Positions 1 through 9,553 of a DNA stretch of 64,000 bases are shown here, one piece after another. The position numbers and the translations under genes are program-made. The notes beneath the pieces were generated by a model that saw only the letters and a list, made by a program, of their open reading frames with translations, searched no databases and was not told where the DNA came from. Positions within the stretch are counted from its first letter, which is position 1; the number at the start of each line of letters is the position of its first letter. Source of the DNA: Gemmatales bacterium (GTDB lineage Bacteria; Planctomycetota; Planctomycetia; Gemmatales; HRBIN36); assembly GCA_025060195.1 (NCBI GenBank), contig JANXCQ010000012.1, positions 1 to 64,000 of the forward strand. The letters are read 5' to 3'.

Positions 1-86
1 ATCCCGCTGCGTTCCAGCAGCTTCTTGAACCGTTTGACCGCCTGTTCGATACTTTCATTAGGACGCAATTTCATCTTCAGCGGCAT
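1..86 (-). CDS. rpsU: 30S ribosomal protein S21, N-terminal part (cut by window start)
   Basis: The 28 visible residues begin MPLKMKLRPNESIEQAVKRF and continue with KKLLERSG, the highly conserved N-terminus of bacterial S21 (small basic protein of the 30S platform, involved in mRNA engagement). The ATG at 86 is preceded by a strong AAGGAGG-type Shine-Dalgarno about six bases upstream. The rest of the gene (about 60-70 residues in total is usual) lies outside the window. In many bacteria rpsU sits immediately upstream of dnaG and rpoD. Here those two genes are about 22 kb away on the other strand, so that grouping is broken. Confidence 0.9.
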   Translation of the reverse strand, partial: MPLKMKLRPNESIEQAVKRFKKLLERSG

Positions 87-324
87 TCGTCCTCCTTCTT
101 AGCAGGCCTGCGGCTTGGTCGCAACATGGTTCTCTGTTATTTTTCGGTCAGTTCAAGACTTTCCTGCACCCGGACACCGGGCTGATTATTATAAGAAGAC
201 CGCCAACTCCCGCCATATTGTTTTTCGCAGTCGGTTTCCATCCCTGGCCATCATCCAACCGGGTCCGGGTATTGAGACCGCAGCTTTCACCCTTGGACTT
301 TGAACGCCGCTTCCTGACAAAGGC

Positions 325-879
325 CTATCGCGCTTCGGAGTCTGCCAACACCGGTGCCGAAACTTCGAAGAGTTCCACGGCTGGCAGATGATTGCAATAG
401 ATCGCCGCCAGTCGCCCATAGGTTTCGCAGGGTCGGGACAATCCGAACCAGGTGCATAGGGCGGGATCCGGCGTCAGTCGCAAAAATGCCAGTGGCTCAA
501 TGTAACGCAACACATTATGACGGATGAGAATGTGCCCCAGCGGTGTATCTTCTCGCAGAATCGCCTGCTGCACCTCAGCGGCACACATTCCCAAGTGAAT
601 CCGCATGATCCCGAATTGCACCACCCGTTCGTTGCGCAACAGCAAAATCTTACGACCGTACCAGGACTCCTGCCTGCGCCGCGCCAACACCCGCAGGCTA
701 ACAGGACCGCCGTGGTAGGCCTCCATGGTTACGGTCATATGTTCATGATGTACCAGAAGGCGATCATACGGAGGCGGCACTATCTCCGCCGGCACGACCT
801 CATACCTTGGCCAAGTAGTATCTCCAAACAGCTGATAGAGTTCTTCCAGGCGAAAAGATAAGGGCTTGTCCGTCGGCAA
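325..879 (-). CDS. chorismate-lyase-like (UbiC/DUF98 superfamily) protein
   Basis: This 184-residue soluble protein has no signal peptide. The layout resembles the chorismate pyruvate-lyase fold: an opening strand with LLVHHEHMTVTMEAYHG, a central strand pair ending in ILLLRNERVVQFGIMRI, then PLGHILIRHNVLRYI and a C-terminal ETYGRLAAIYCNHLPAVELF. The GHIL segment and the TYGR...ELFEV end are what I recall from planctomycete relatives annotated as hypothetical or chorismate-lyase-like. Catalysis (chorismate to 4-hydroxybenzoate plus pyruvate) is not established, and no ubiquinone genes lie nearby. The start is a TTG at 879 with only a weak GGAA upstream, and I found no in-frame ATG or GTG before it. 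It lies 238 bp upstream of rpsU in the direction of transcription. Confidence 0.6.
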   Translation of the reverse strand: MPTDKPLSFRLEELYQLFGDTTWPRYEVVPAEIVPPPYDRLLVHHEHMTVTMEAYHGGPVSLRVLARRRQESWYGRKILLLRNERVVQFGIMRIHLGMCAAEVQQAILREDTPLGHILIRHNVLRYIEPLAFLRLTPDPALCTWFGLSRPCETYGRLAAIYCNHLPAVELFEVSAPVLADSEAR

Positions 880-1417
880 GGCGGGATTCCATGAAGGGCT
901 TACAGGCCTGAACCAGTGCCAGAGCGTCTTTCCGACGCGGGCGGGAGACCAGCAGCTTTAACCATTTTACGCAATACTGAGCCATGCAGTTCGCTGGTCA
1001 GGATTTCCTGCTCCTGGTTGGCAAAAGAAAGCACAACCGCACCGAAACCTAACACCGCAGCGCCTGTTGCTTTATCACTCGCAACTGATCAGATTGGGGC
1101 TGTGCCAATGATCAGCAAGCGTTCCGGGTCTGGATACGGTGTTGTTTCGCCGGGCTTATGCATTCCGAAGCATGTCGAGTTTACATAGAGTATTTGCCGC
1201 CAAATCGCCAGACTGACCCTATGGTATGCGTACTTGTCTCGCTGCCGAACCTGTTGTGTGTAATCGCCAGCTTTTTCGGCCTGAAAAAAGTCTTGCCAGT
1301 CGGATTGGCCTGCTCCCGTGCCAGGAGTGCCTGCTTCAGGAAGCTGGCTGAGCTGACGGCGACCATTGAGCCTTACTGCGAGTTCGAGCAGCTCCGAGAC
1401 GGTTGCTTCCTACCGGG
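880..1417. other. intergenic stretch with no recognised gene
   Basis: About 540 bp between two minus-strand genes. The open frames here (up to about 100 codons) have no recognisable domain and no convincing ribosome binding site. A weak A/T-rich inverted repeat (CTTTTTC / GAAAAAAG) lies around 1271-1290. No tRNA-like T-loop was seen. Confidence 0.4.
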
Positions 1418-4400
1418 TCACGGAATAGGCGGGGCGGGGGTGGTGGTTACGAACGGTACCTGAATTACCCCCGAGATGCCGCGAAAAGTGACGTTGCTGG
1501 AAAAGCGCACCCATCGGCGGTCGCTCTGAACGAGCGCCTGACCGTTCAGAGTCGCTCCTACCGGAACGACAATCACGCCTGCACCACCCGCGCCCAGTTG
1601 GGGCCCCTGATCCTCGTCTTGCGGGCGACGCGGCCAGGGTTCCGCCATGCTCGTCGGTCCAAACGGCGATCGCCCAGTTTGAATGCCCGTAGTGATGGGC
1701 ACGGCCAGGCGGCGTAACATTTCGGTTCCGCTCACGGGTAAAGCTGGACGATAGAATGGGTCAATGCCCAGGCGGTAAACTTCGAGAGGCGCTACCTGGG
1801 CCAGGCGCTGACGACGACCCTCGGCAAGTTGCACTCTCAGGGACACCGGCTCGCGAACCACGGAGACAGCTTCGCGGCGAATGTGTTCTTGAGGTGTCCC
1901 CCGATGGCTAATAATTTCGACAATGGCCCTACCCCCGACAGGCCGGCCCCAGCGTGGCTTGACGGTGATGCGATATTCACCGGAATATGCCTGGGCCGCG
2001 CTATACACTTCCATTTGCTCAGCGGCATCCAGGTCGGCCTGAATCAGCCCGCCGCCAGGAGTGATCCGTTGCGTCACTGAGCCGAGCGTGCCCGTCGGCT
2101 CGGAAACTTCCAGGTCGAGGTCTGCTTCGCCCTCCCAGAGTAGACGAATCACCAGATCACGGCGTGCATAGTCGGCTTCGCGGAGAGTGAGTGTATCGGC
2201 ATCAGCAGCGCGGCCCTCTTTGCGGAGATTCTCCGCCAGGCCTTCCAAAGTACCGCGAGCGTGAGCATGCAGTTCCGCGCATTGCACAGGCCAATCACGA
2301 CCGAGCAACTCCAGGCCGGCCCAGCGAGCCGTGGCCGCATCCTTGGCCTGTGTCGCCAGTTGCAGGGTAAAGAGGTAAGGATGAGGCAGGTCGGGATTCT
2401 GTTCCGCGGCCAGTCGCGCCAGGTTCACTGCGCTGGCATATTTTCCGTGGCGGGCTAAGACATCGGCCCCCTGAAGCAGTCCCAGAGCGTCGCTGGGGCG
2501 CAGGTCGGCCACCGAGAGCAGGCAACGTACTTCCTCGTCCGGATCGCCGTGTTGGATGCGAATCGCCAAGGCGATGGCCTCGAACATCCATTCCCGAGCG
2601 ACCCCACCCTGCCGCAGCGCTGCCTTGAGCAACTCGGCTGCGTGATTCCAATGACCGGCCGCTGCCAGTGCCGCGGCACCGGCGAAGATCACATCCGGGT
2701 CGGCGGGACGATTGTTCTGGGCTAACGCCTGCTGCCAAGCTCTTCGCGGCTCCAATTGGGCGGCGAGCACCATGCCGCGTCCGCGCAGTGCCCGCAGTCC
2801 CGCCAATGCACCAATGACGCCTTCGATGTCGCGGGTCAGGTCGGCCGCGGCGAGGAAACGCTCACGACCGGGAGCCAGTCCCATCCCCGCGCCACCCGGG
2901 ACGGCTGCCGCACCAGGAACGGTAATCGTGCGGGTTTCCCGCTCATGCAATCGCGCCGTCGCACGCACCACTAACGCGAAGGCCGGATCATAGTAACCGA
3001 TGGCATTAGCCAGGAGAGGATTGTAATTTTGAGGCTGTTGTTGCATCATCTGCAGCATTTGCATATTGACTGGATCAATGTACCAGTCGCCGGGGCCGCC
3101 GACGATCTGCTTGATGAGCTCGATGAGCATAAGGGAACTGTTCTGAGCAAACAGGTTGGGTCCGCCCATGGCCATCATGCCGCCCAGGTTGAACCCGCCC
3201 ATCATCATGCCCATCATCATCCCCATCATGCCGCCCCACATCATCCCGCCCCACATCATGCCGCCCATCATCATGCCGGGCCAACCGCCCATCATCCCCG
3301 GCATCCCCATCATCATCATGCCGGGCCAGCCACCCATCATCCCTGGCATCCCCATCATCATCATGCCGGGCCAGCCCCCCATCATCCCGGGCATACCCAT
3401 CATCATCATGCCGGGCCAGCCACCCATCATGCCAGGGAAGCCACCCATCATGCCAGGGAAACCGCCTCCCACCAAGGCGCCTGGAAATGCACCTGCGAAA
3501 GCGCCTCCCGGAAATGCTCCACCGACTAACGCACCAGGCGCACCCACAGCCATACCGGGCAGGCCCATGGCCATGCCCATCATGGCCCCGCCCCACATCA
3601 TCATGGGGATGCCCATCTGGAAGCCCAAGCCAAAGAGCATCGTGGAAAGTTGGAACGGGTTGCCACCAAACAACGGCGGTAAGACCAGCTCGGGCACCGG
3701 GTAAACACGCAACACCTTTTCAGCAATGGCTTTCTGCGGGCTGGTTACTTCGATGGTGTCTCGGCGAATAATGTAAGTCGCTTGCGGTTCAACGCTCGCT
3801 AACACGTCATGTAGAATCATGCCCAACGACATGTTGTGGCAACGTATGGTTTTCTTCAGCTGGAGCTGCTCGGGGTCAAATTTGTTAGCATCTTCGCCGA
3901 AGGCATCGTAATCAATGCGAATCGGGATATTGAGCTTTTTCTCGATGGTGTCCAGAACAACTTTCAAAGGCGTATCTTGGGGGAAAGATTGGGGCAACAA
4001 GGGGCTGGGTTGCGACAACATGCGTTCAATTTCGAGGGCCCGCTCGGAGGGCGCCTCGCCGAGATAACTTACCAGCCAGCGCTTGATGCGGTGTCGGGAT
4101 AACTCGTTCCAGTTGCGGAAAATCTTGGTTTCGTAAAAACTCGCCGGAGCAAAGGCGATCGGCGGTTCATCGGGGAAGGGGACGTGAGAGCGTTCAATTT
4201 CAAGCATGGCGGCTAAATACTTGGCCTGCCGTTCTTGCACCAGACGCTGCGCCTCGCCGAGATACCGCTGCGACAATGCCTGACTACTAGCCGCCACGCC
4301 GACCGCTTGCTGCGGCGCCATTTGCAGAATCTGCAGTCCTTTGCGATAGGCTTCCATAAACCGATTCGCTTGCACCAACACTTGGAACTGCTGCATCATC

Positions 4401-6145
4401 TCGCGGATACGTGCCTGCTCATCCTGAATTTGTTCCTGTCGGCGTGCCATTTCCTGAGCGGCGACTTCCCGGGCTTGGGCTTCCGCTTCCAGCCGACGTT
4501 GCTCTTCTAAGCGTCGCTCCAAGTTCCTGATGCCCGCGGCCAAGCGCTCCAGGAGCTGTTGGCGCACCTGGGGCGAAATTTGCGGCTGACGGGCGATCAC
4601 TTCAGTGAGTAATTTCAAGCGAGCGAGCAGTTCATTACCTTCCGCAGCGGTCAGTTGCCGACGTAGCCCGCGGAGCAGCTCGTCCACTTGGCTTTGTAAC
4701 TGCTGTTCCTGCACGCGAATCAGTTGCTCTTGGCGCTGCAGCAAATCCTCTGCGACCGGGTCGGGTTTGCCACCAGCCGCGGGCGCACCTCCGCCTCCAG
4801 CACCGCCGGCTGGAGGAGCACCGCCTGCTTGGGCTACCGCATTTCCCAACAACTCCCGCCGCCGCGCGGCATCGGGAGCGTTCTGTAAGCGTTCGACTAA
4901 ACGTATGGCCGCTCGCGCTTCCGGGTCGTGCGGGTCAAGCTGATGTGCTTGCTCGAATAAGTCCCGGGCCAGGTCTAACCGGTCTAACCGCACCGCGATC
5001 CGACCTTGGGCCAGGAGTTCCTCACGGGCCAGGCGCGCCTGGTCGTGCGCCATAGCCAACATGCGATCCGCCGGCAACAACGCTGGGGCCTCCCGATGCT
5101 TTTTCGCCTGTTCTACCAGCGCTTTCAGACAGAACATGGTAACTTCCGGCGCCCACACCTTCTCTTCCTGGCTCACCTCAATCGCCTGTTCCCGCACTAA
5201 GCCTTTCACCTTCCAAACAAACTTCTGCGGCAATTCGCGCAGTTGGCCGACCACCAGCGTGGGACTATCGCCCCGCAGCGGCGGCAACTTAACCGGGAAT
5301 GCCTCTACCACTTCTGGGGGAAGTTGAATTTCGGAGGGATAAAGTATGGGCGTATCCAACTGCGCCAGCCATTGTCGCCACAATTCAGGCACTTGGAATC
5401 GCATATCCACACGCCAAACGGCGCCGCCCGTGCTTGTGCTCAGGCCGTTGAGGAATTCGGGATCAAGTCGGAAACCGATAGGGATGGCGTACACATTAAC
5501 CCGCAGACGATTGAACTGCTCGGCATAGCGCAAACGGTCTTGTAAGCCCAATGGCCGCAAGGTGCTCATGCCGTCCCCAATGTACACCACCACCTGCTGC
5601 CGGTCAGGCCGATTTTCCAAACGCTCCAACACCTTGTCTAACGCCGCCCTGAGGTCGGCTGCGCCCATAGGCGTGAGCTCGCTCAACTCCCGGAACGCCT
5701 TTTGTAGCACGCCGTCCTGTTTTGTGATAAAGCCCGGCGTCAGTTCCGCGGGCTGCGTATTGACGAGCAAAATCCATAGGCGGTCATCTTCGGCGAGATG
5801 ATGGACGAAGTCCTTCAGCAACGCCAGCTGCACTAACCAGGTTTCGCCGGCCTGACTGGCTGTCGTGTCAAACAAAATGGCGAAATCCCGGGGCTTTCGA
5901 GGCACGGCTGGTAAGTTCGGCTGTAACTTTAGTGCAAACAGGAGCTTCTTCTCCAGGGTTTCATAAGTCAACACCCCGGGCTGGCGTAGTCGGTCTTGGA
6001 CCAGGCGCTGCAAGTTCCCAGCCCCTTCGATTTGCACAGCTGGGTCGGGGTGGTATCTGTGTGCTGGGTCTCCCAACAAGGTGCTAGCGCTCAACAACGC
6101 ACATCCCACCGCCGCGACCCATACTAGCTGTCGCTTTCTCGTCAT
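1418..6145 (-). CDS. giant secreted vWA/TPR/coiled-coil protein with Met/Gly-rich repeats
   Basis: A 1575-residue protein. Residues 1-25 form a signal peptide (MTRKRQLVWVAAVGCALLSA). Residues about 85-290 form a von Willebrand A-like domain with a MIDAS-like LFDTTAS and a later VVYIGDGMSTL. A TPR-like stretch lies near 365-430, followed by a Gly/Pro/Ala linker and a Gln/Glu/Arg-rich coiled coil at about 470-640. Residues about 720-815 (PLKVVLDTIEKKLNIPIRID onward) resemble an STN/secretin N-terminal domain. A Met/Gly/Trp/Pro block follows at about 835-995, then TPR-like repeats. A DUF2135-like beta domain near 1330-1420 contains LLWEGEADLDLEVSEPTGT. The start is supported by GGGGAG nine bases upstream. 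vWA and TPR modules point to surface or periplasmic protein-protein interaction. The function is unknown, and I know no close characterised homologue. Confidence 0.8.
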   Translation of the reverse strand: MTRKRQLVWVAAVGCALLSASTLLGDPAHRYHPDPAVQIEGAGNLQRLVQDRLRQPGVLTYETLEKKLLFALKLQPNLPAVPRKPRDFAILFDTTASQAGETWLVQLALLKDFVHHLAEDDRLWILLVNTQPAELTPGFITKQDGVLQKAFRELSELTPMGAADLRAALDKVLERLENRPDRQQVVVYIGDGMSTLRPLGLQDRLRYAEQFNRLRVNVYAIPIGFRLDPEFLNGLSTSTGGAVWRVDMRFQVPELWRQWLAQLDTPILYPSEIQLPPEVVEAFPVKLPPLRGDSPTLVVGQLRELPQKFVWKVKGLVREQAIEVSQEEKVWAPEVTMFCLKALVEQAKKHREAPALLPADRMLAMAHDQARLAREELLAQGRIAVRLDRLDLARDLFEQAHQLDPHDPEARAAIRLVERLQNAPDAARRRELLGNAVAQAGGAPPAGGAGGGGAPAAGGKPDPVAEDLLQRQEQLIRVQEQQLQSQVDELLRGLRRQLTAAEGNELLARLKLLTEVIARQPQISPQVRQQLLERLAAGIRNLERRLEEQRRLEAEAQAREVAAQEMARRQEQIQDEQARIREMMQQFQVLVQANRFMEAYRKGLQILQMAPQQAVGVAASSQALSQRYLGEAQRLVQERQAKYLAAMLEIERSHVPFPDEPPIAFAPASFYETKIFRNWNELSRHRIKRWLVSYLGEAPSERALEIERMLSQPSPLLPQSFPQDTPLKVVLDTIEKKLNIPIRIDYDAFGEDANKFDPEQLQLKKTIRCHNMSLGMILHDVLASVEPQATYIIRRDTIEVTSPQKAIAEKVLRVYPVPELVLPPLFGGNPFQLSTMLFGLGFQMGIPMMMWGGAMMGMAMGLPGMAVGAPGALVGGAFPGGAFAGAFPGALVGGGFPGMMGGFPGMMGGWPGMMMMGMPGMMGGWPGMMMMGMPGMMGGWPGMMMMGMPGMMGGWPGMMMGGMMWGGMMWGGMMGMMMGMMMGGFNLGGMMAMGGPNLFAQNSSLMLIELIKQIVGGPGDWYIDPVNMQMLQMMQQQPQNYNPLLANAIGYYDPAFALVVRATARLHERETRTITVPGAAAVPGGAGMGLAPGRERFLAAADLTRDIEGVIGALAGLRALRGRGMVLAAQLEPRRAWQQALAQNNRPADPDVIFAGAAALAAAGHWNHAAELLKAALRQGGVAREWMFEAIALAIRIQHGDPDEEVRCLLSVADLRPSDALGLLQGADVLARHGKYASAVNLARLAAEQNPDLPHPYLFTLQLATQAKDAATARWAGLELLGRDWPVQCAELHAHARGTLEGLAENLRKEGRAADADTLTLREADYARRDLVIRLLWEGEADLDLEVSEPTGTLGSVTQRITPGGGLIQADLDAAEQMEVYSAAQAYSGEYRITVKPRWGRPVGGRAIVEIISHRGTPQEHIRREAVSVVREPVSLRVQLAEGRRQRLAQVAPLEVYRLGIDPFYRPALPVSGTEMLRRLAVPITTGIQTGRSPFGPTSMAEPWPRRPQDEDQGPQLGAGGAGVIVVPVGATLNGQALVQSDRRWVRFSSNVTFRGISGVIQVPFVTTTPAPPIP
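3273..3407 (-). repeat. three tandem 45-bp units coding PGMMGGWPGMMMMGM
   Basis: On the plus strand the motif ATGCCGGGCCA recurs at 3273, 3318, 3363 and 3408, exactly 45 bp apart. The units are near-identical and keep the frame of the long minus-strand protein, each encoding a 15-residue Met/Gly/Trp unit. A partial fourth unit and shorter FPGMMGG repeats continue to about 3460, and Met-rich but irregular sequence extends on both sides. The near-identity of the units suggests recent unit duplication. Confidence 0.9.
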
Positions 6146-6260
6146 AGCCGTTCTCCCCGAGATGTCTCGCCCCGTTTCGGCACGTCGCTGGACTAGCTAT
6201 TATTTAGACGGAATGGCCCGCCCCGCCGGCGGCCTTATAAACTCCGCACGATAAGAATCT

Positions 6261-6278
6261 ACGACCTTGTTAGGTCGT
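6261..6278. promoter_or_regulatory. perfect 7-bp hairpin or operator upstream of the vWA gene
   Basis: ACGACCT, loop TGTT, AGGTCGT is a perfect inverted repeat 116 bp upstream of the vWA gene start. No T-run follows, so an operator or leader structure is more likely than a terminator. The role is inferred only from position. Confidence 0.3.
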
Positions 6279-7058
6279 TATGCAATACCATTGTAATGCA
6301 TACCCGTCGCTCGTGCCAGATAAAAGTCTCCGGCACGGTTTTCGCGCGTCTTAGGCATATTCGCTACCACCGCTACATTCGCACCGCCACCGTACTAGCG
6401 CCCGAGCAGGCCCCGGTCAATCAAGGCTGTGAGGTCTGTCAGAAGTTCCCTAACCAGGGTTTATAGTACCTTCTGAAGGCCAGGGAGCAATGACCTGCTT
6501 ATTACGCAGGCCATGACCAAACCAGCCATGTCTAGCGCATAGTTCTGCCCGAAGCATTAAACGCACGTCCATGGCCAGCTTGCGCTTTTTGATGCCGAAT
6601 GCCCAACGCTTGCCCGGCAGACCTATTTTCGACCGATACGTCGTGTTTGAGCGCTACTTTCGTCGGAGCGGCAGTCCGGAGGAATAACGGCAGACCTAGT
6701 TGCGACCGATTCGTCGTGGCCAGCCGGCCGCGTCAGTTTTCCGGGGTGAGCACGCTAGGAGCCTATGCAAACGTATAGACATGATAACAAAGCGGTCGGC
6801 TCATATAGCGTCTAACCCAACTGAGCATCGGTTTTGGCGATACCCCGTCATGAGAGAGGTGTTAAAAAGTCCAGGGAGTCAGACGCCGACTAACGCAAAA
6901 TTGGAGTATTTGGCTACTACTCAGACAACACAGTCACCCAACGCCAAGCAAGCTTTACCGGCTGACGAACTAAGCTCGGACCAGTTTGGACAAAACCGAA
7001 AATCTTACTGATTTTGCATATTTCATTCCCACTCCTAATCGCCTGGCGAAAGAACTCC

Positions 7059-7064
7059 TATAAT
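7059..7064 (+). promoter_or_regulatory. candidate -10 box TATAAT for the DUF1549/DUF1501 pair
   Basis: A perfect TATAAT lies about 78 bp upstream of the start at 7142. No good -35 hexamer is found at 16-18 bp spacing (the best is TAATCG or CTAATC), so this is only a candidate. Confidence 0.3.
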
Positions 7065-7141
7065 CAATCCTGTACCGCAGTCGGAAATTACACGGCTAGC
7101 CTAGCCGCCCCCGCTCAGATTATCCCGCCTGGAGGATGGCC

Positions 7142-9553
7142 ATGTACCATGCCAGCGTTGTCCGGAGATTGGTTCGGACGCTGAGCGTGCTGATATTGCT
7201 CGGAATGCCAGCGTGGATTCATGCAGGGCCTATTTCGTTGCCCGACGGTACTGTCGTTGATAATCCGGATTTCGGCAAACACATCATGGGCCTGCTTAGC
7301 CGACATGGTTGCAACGCCGGGGCCTGCCACGGTTCGTTTCAAGGCAAAGGCGGTTTCTTCCTGAGCCTGTTCGGCTACTCCCCGGAAAAAGACTACCAGG
7401 CAATCACGCGCGACGGCAACGGTCGAAGAATCAACGTCGTGGCCCCCGATCAAAGTCTGCTCTTGCTCAAGGCCACGGGCCAAGTGCCTCATGGAGGCGG
7501 TCAACGTTTCGCCAAGGGCTCCTGGCAATATCAGGTAATCCGTGAGTGGATCGCACGCGGAGCCGCTTGGGAACCTTCCAGTCGGGCCAAGCAAGTTGTC
7601 AGTATTCGCCTGGATCCACCGGAGCATGTTTTTACCAAGGTAGGTGAGACGAAACAATTTCGCCTGCTAGTGCGCTTCAGCGACGGTAGCGAGGACAGCT
7701 TAGCGCAATTTGCCGACTATCGCATCCTCGACGACTACATAGCCGAGGTGGCCCCCGGCGGGACGGTGAAAATCCTGCGTCCTGGGGACACAGTGGTCAT
7801 CGTCGGCTACCGGGGTTTAGTGGCGACTGCGCGGGTGATTTTGCCCGTGCCCGTCGAAACTGGATTCACGTTTCCGCAAGTGCCCGTTCACAACTTCATT
7901 GACGAAATCGTGCTGGAAAAACTGCGGAAGTTGAACCTGGTGCCTTCGCCGCTGGCGTCCGACGAGGAGTTTTTACGCCGTGTTTACATAGACACCATCG
8001 GTCAGTTGCCTACGCCCGACGAAGTGCGACAATTCCTCGCCGACAAAAGCCCGGACAAACGCCACCGCAAGATTGAGCAATTACTCAATCATCCGCTGCA
8101 TGCCGCATTATGGGCCACCAAGTTCTGCGACATCACGGCTAATAACGTGGACCGCATGGAGCAGCCCGTTCAGTTGCGACCACGCCGCGCTAAAGCCTGG
8201 CACGACTGGTTCCGTAAACGGATCGCTGAGAACGTGCCCTATGATCAAATTGTTTACGGCGTACTCTGTGCCTCCAGCCGTGACGGCCAGACACCGCAAG
8301 AGTACGTCAAGCAGGCGGTCGAGTTTGAACAGCAGTTGAGCCGGGGCTTTGAGACTAATTACGCCGAGCGGAAGTCGCTCGATTTATTCTGGCGACGGGT
8401 GCAAGGCAATAACTTCAACTTCCCGCTCGAGGAAATGGCGGAGCACACGGCCGCAGCGTTCCTGGGCATCCGTATCGAGTGCGCTCAGTGTCATAAACAT
8501 CCGTTCGACCGCTGGTCGCAAGTAGATTATCGGCACTATGCCAACATTTTCGCCCAGGTGAAGTTTGGCGTGCCCCGCGATGCCCAAGCGGCAATTCAGC
8601 AGGCGAACGCCGAAATCCGCAAACAGGCGGGCGCCACGAAGCCGAACCAGCTTCCTACTGTTCGAGAGGTTTACGTGGACAATACCGCCTTGCGCCGATT
8701 ACCTCACCCCGAAACCAATGAAATCTTGCCGCCGAAGGCACTCGGCGGACCTGTATTCAATTATGACAGCGATTGTCGCGAGCAACTGTTCCGCTGGCTC
8801 GTTCAGCCCGATAATCCCTACTTTGCGCGCGCCTTCGTGAATCGCGTTTGGGCACATTACTTCGGCGTCGGCTTAGTCGAACCGGTGGATAATTTCTCCG
8901 CGGCCAATCCGCCTTCCAATGAAAAATTGCTCGACGCTCTGGCCCGCGATTTCATCGCCCATAAGTTCGACATTCGCCACCTGGAACGCACGATTCTCCA
9001 ATCGGCCACTTATCAGCGCAGCAGCCGACCAAACCAGTATAACGTGCACGACCGTAACAATTACTCCCGTTCCTATCCCCGGCGGATGATGGCGGAAGTT
9101 TTCGTGGACGTGCTCAACTGCGCGTTGGGGACGACGGAGGACTTCGGTCAGGACGTACCCCGAGGCATCAAAGCCATCGAAGTCGCGCCCAATCGCATTA
9201 ACGCGAACACTCCCGCCGCTATCGCCTTTCGCGTCTTCGGTCGGCCCCTGCGACAAACTACCTGCGAATGTGAACGCACTCCAGAACCGGCTTTGCCCCA
9301 GACCCTTTTCCTCATGACTGAAACCGCCGTGCTTCGGAAAATCGCCACGGGACGGTTGCAGCAGTTACTCAATTCCGAAAAGTCCAATGCGGAGATTCTG
9401 GAGGAACTCTTCCTGGCCACGCTTTGCCGCTATCCCGACGACAAGGAAAAAACCGAGGCTCTTCAGCACGTGGAGAAACGTGGTCGAACTGCGGGCTTTA
9501 CCGACGTGCTCTGGGCCTTAGTGAATTCGCGGGAATTTGTGCTCAATCACTGA
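7142..9553 (+). CDS. secreted cytochrome-like DUF1549/DUF1553 protein with Ig-like domain
   Basis: A protein of about 803 residues typical of planctomycetes. The leader has VLILLGMPAWIHA. Next is a cytochrome-like module with a CNAGACH motif (CX4CH rather than CX2CH) near residue 60 and PHGGGQRFAKGS after it. A BIG2/Ig-like domain follows at about 160-240. DUF1549 (about 255-470) ends in a CAQCHKHPFDRW motif that includes CxxCH, and DUF1553 (about 530-790) contains FVNRVWAHYFGVGLVEPVDNF. An ATG at 7136 directly abuts the GGAGG, so the second ATG at 7142, six bases after it, is the better start. The next gene is a DUF1501 protein 133 bp downstream, the usual partner. A haem-binding extracytoplasmic role, perhaps in polysaccharide breakdown, is suggested in the literature but not established. 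Confidence 0.88.
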   Translation: MYHASVVRRLVRTLSVLILLGMPAWIHAGPISLPDGTVVDNPDFGKHIMGLLSRHGCNAGACHGSFQGKGGFFLSLFGYSPEKDYQAITRDGNGRRINVVAPDQSLLLLKATGQVPHGGGQRFAKGSWQYQVIREWIARGAAWEPSSRAKQVVSIRLDPPEHVFTKVGETKQFRLLVRFSDGSEDSLAQFADYRILDDYIAEVAPGGTVKILRPGDTVVIVGYRGLVATARVILPVPVETGFTFPQVPVHNFIDEIVLEKLRKLNLVPSPLASDEEFLRRVYIDTIGQLPTPDEVRQFLADKSPDKRHRKIEQLLNHPLHAALWATKFCDITANNVDRMEQPVQLRPRRAKAWHDWFRKRIAENVPYDQIVYGVLCASSRDGQTPQEYVKQAVEFEQQLSRGFETNYAERKSLDLFWRRVQGNNFNFPLEEMAEHTAAAFLGIRIECAQCHKHPFDRWSQVDYRHYANIFAQVKFGVPRDAQAAIQQANAEIRKQAGATKPNQLPTVREVYVDNTALRRLPHPETNEILPPKALGGPVFNYDSDCREQLFRWLVQPDNPYFARAFVNRVWAHYFGVGLVEPVDNFSAANPPSNEKLLDALARDFIAHKFDIRHLERTILQSATYQRSSRPNQYNVHDRNNYSRSYPRRMMAEVFVDVLNCALGTTEDFGQDVPRGIKAIEVAPNRINANTPAAIAFRVFGRPLRQTTCECERTPEPALPQTLFLMTETAVLRKIATGRLQQLLNSEKSNAEILEELFLATLCRYPDDKEKTEALQHVEKRGRTAGFTDVLWALVNSREFVLNH

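Larger units (their letters stand above)
6146..7135. other. long intergenic region between divergent genes
   Basis: About 990 bp separate the giant vWA gene (leftward) from the DUF1549 gene (rightward). I see no convincing gene. One frame at 6700-7011 encodes about 100 low-complexity residues with no family resemblance. Several short inverted repeats are present (6261-6278 and 6490-6514), the second being ATG-A-CCTGC / GCAGG-C-CAT around a 7-base loop. Promoters for both flanking genes must lie here. Confidence 0.5.

Noticed and set aside
3029-3704. His-rich and Met/Pro/Ile-rich open frames on the plus strand
   Set aside because: They are the complement of the Met/Gly repeats of the minus-strand vWA gene: ATG and CAT are complementary, so Met runs read as His or Met on the other strand. 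No ribosome site.
6700-7011. 103-codon plus-strand frame in the long gap before the DUF1549 gene
   Set aside because: No recognisable domain, no ribosome binding site and a low-complexity polar composition.
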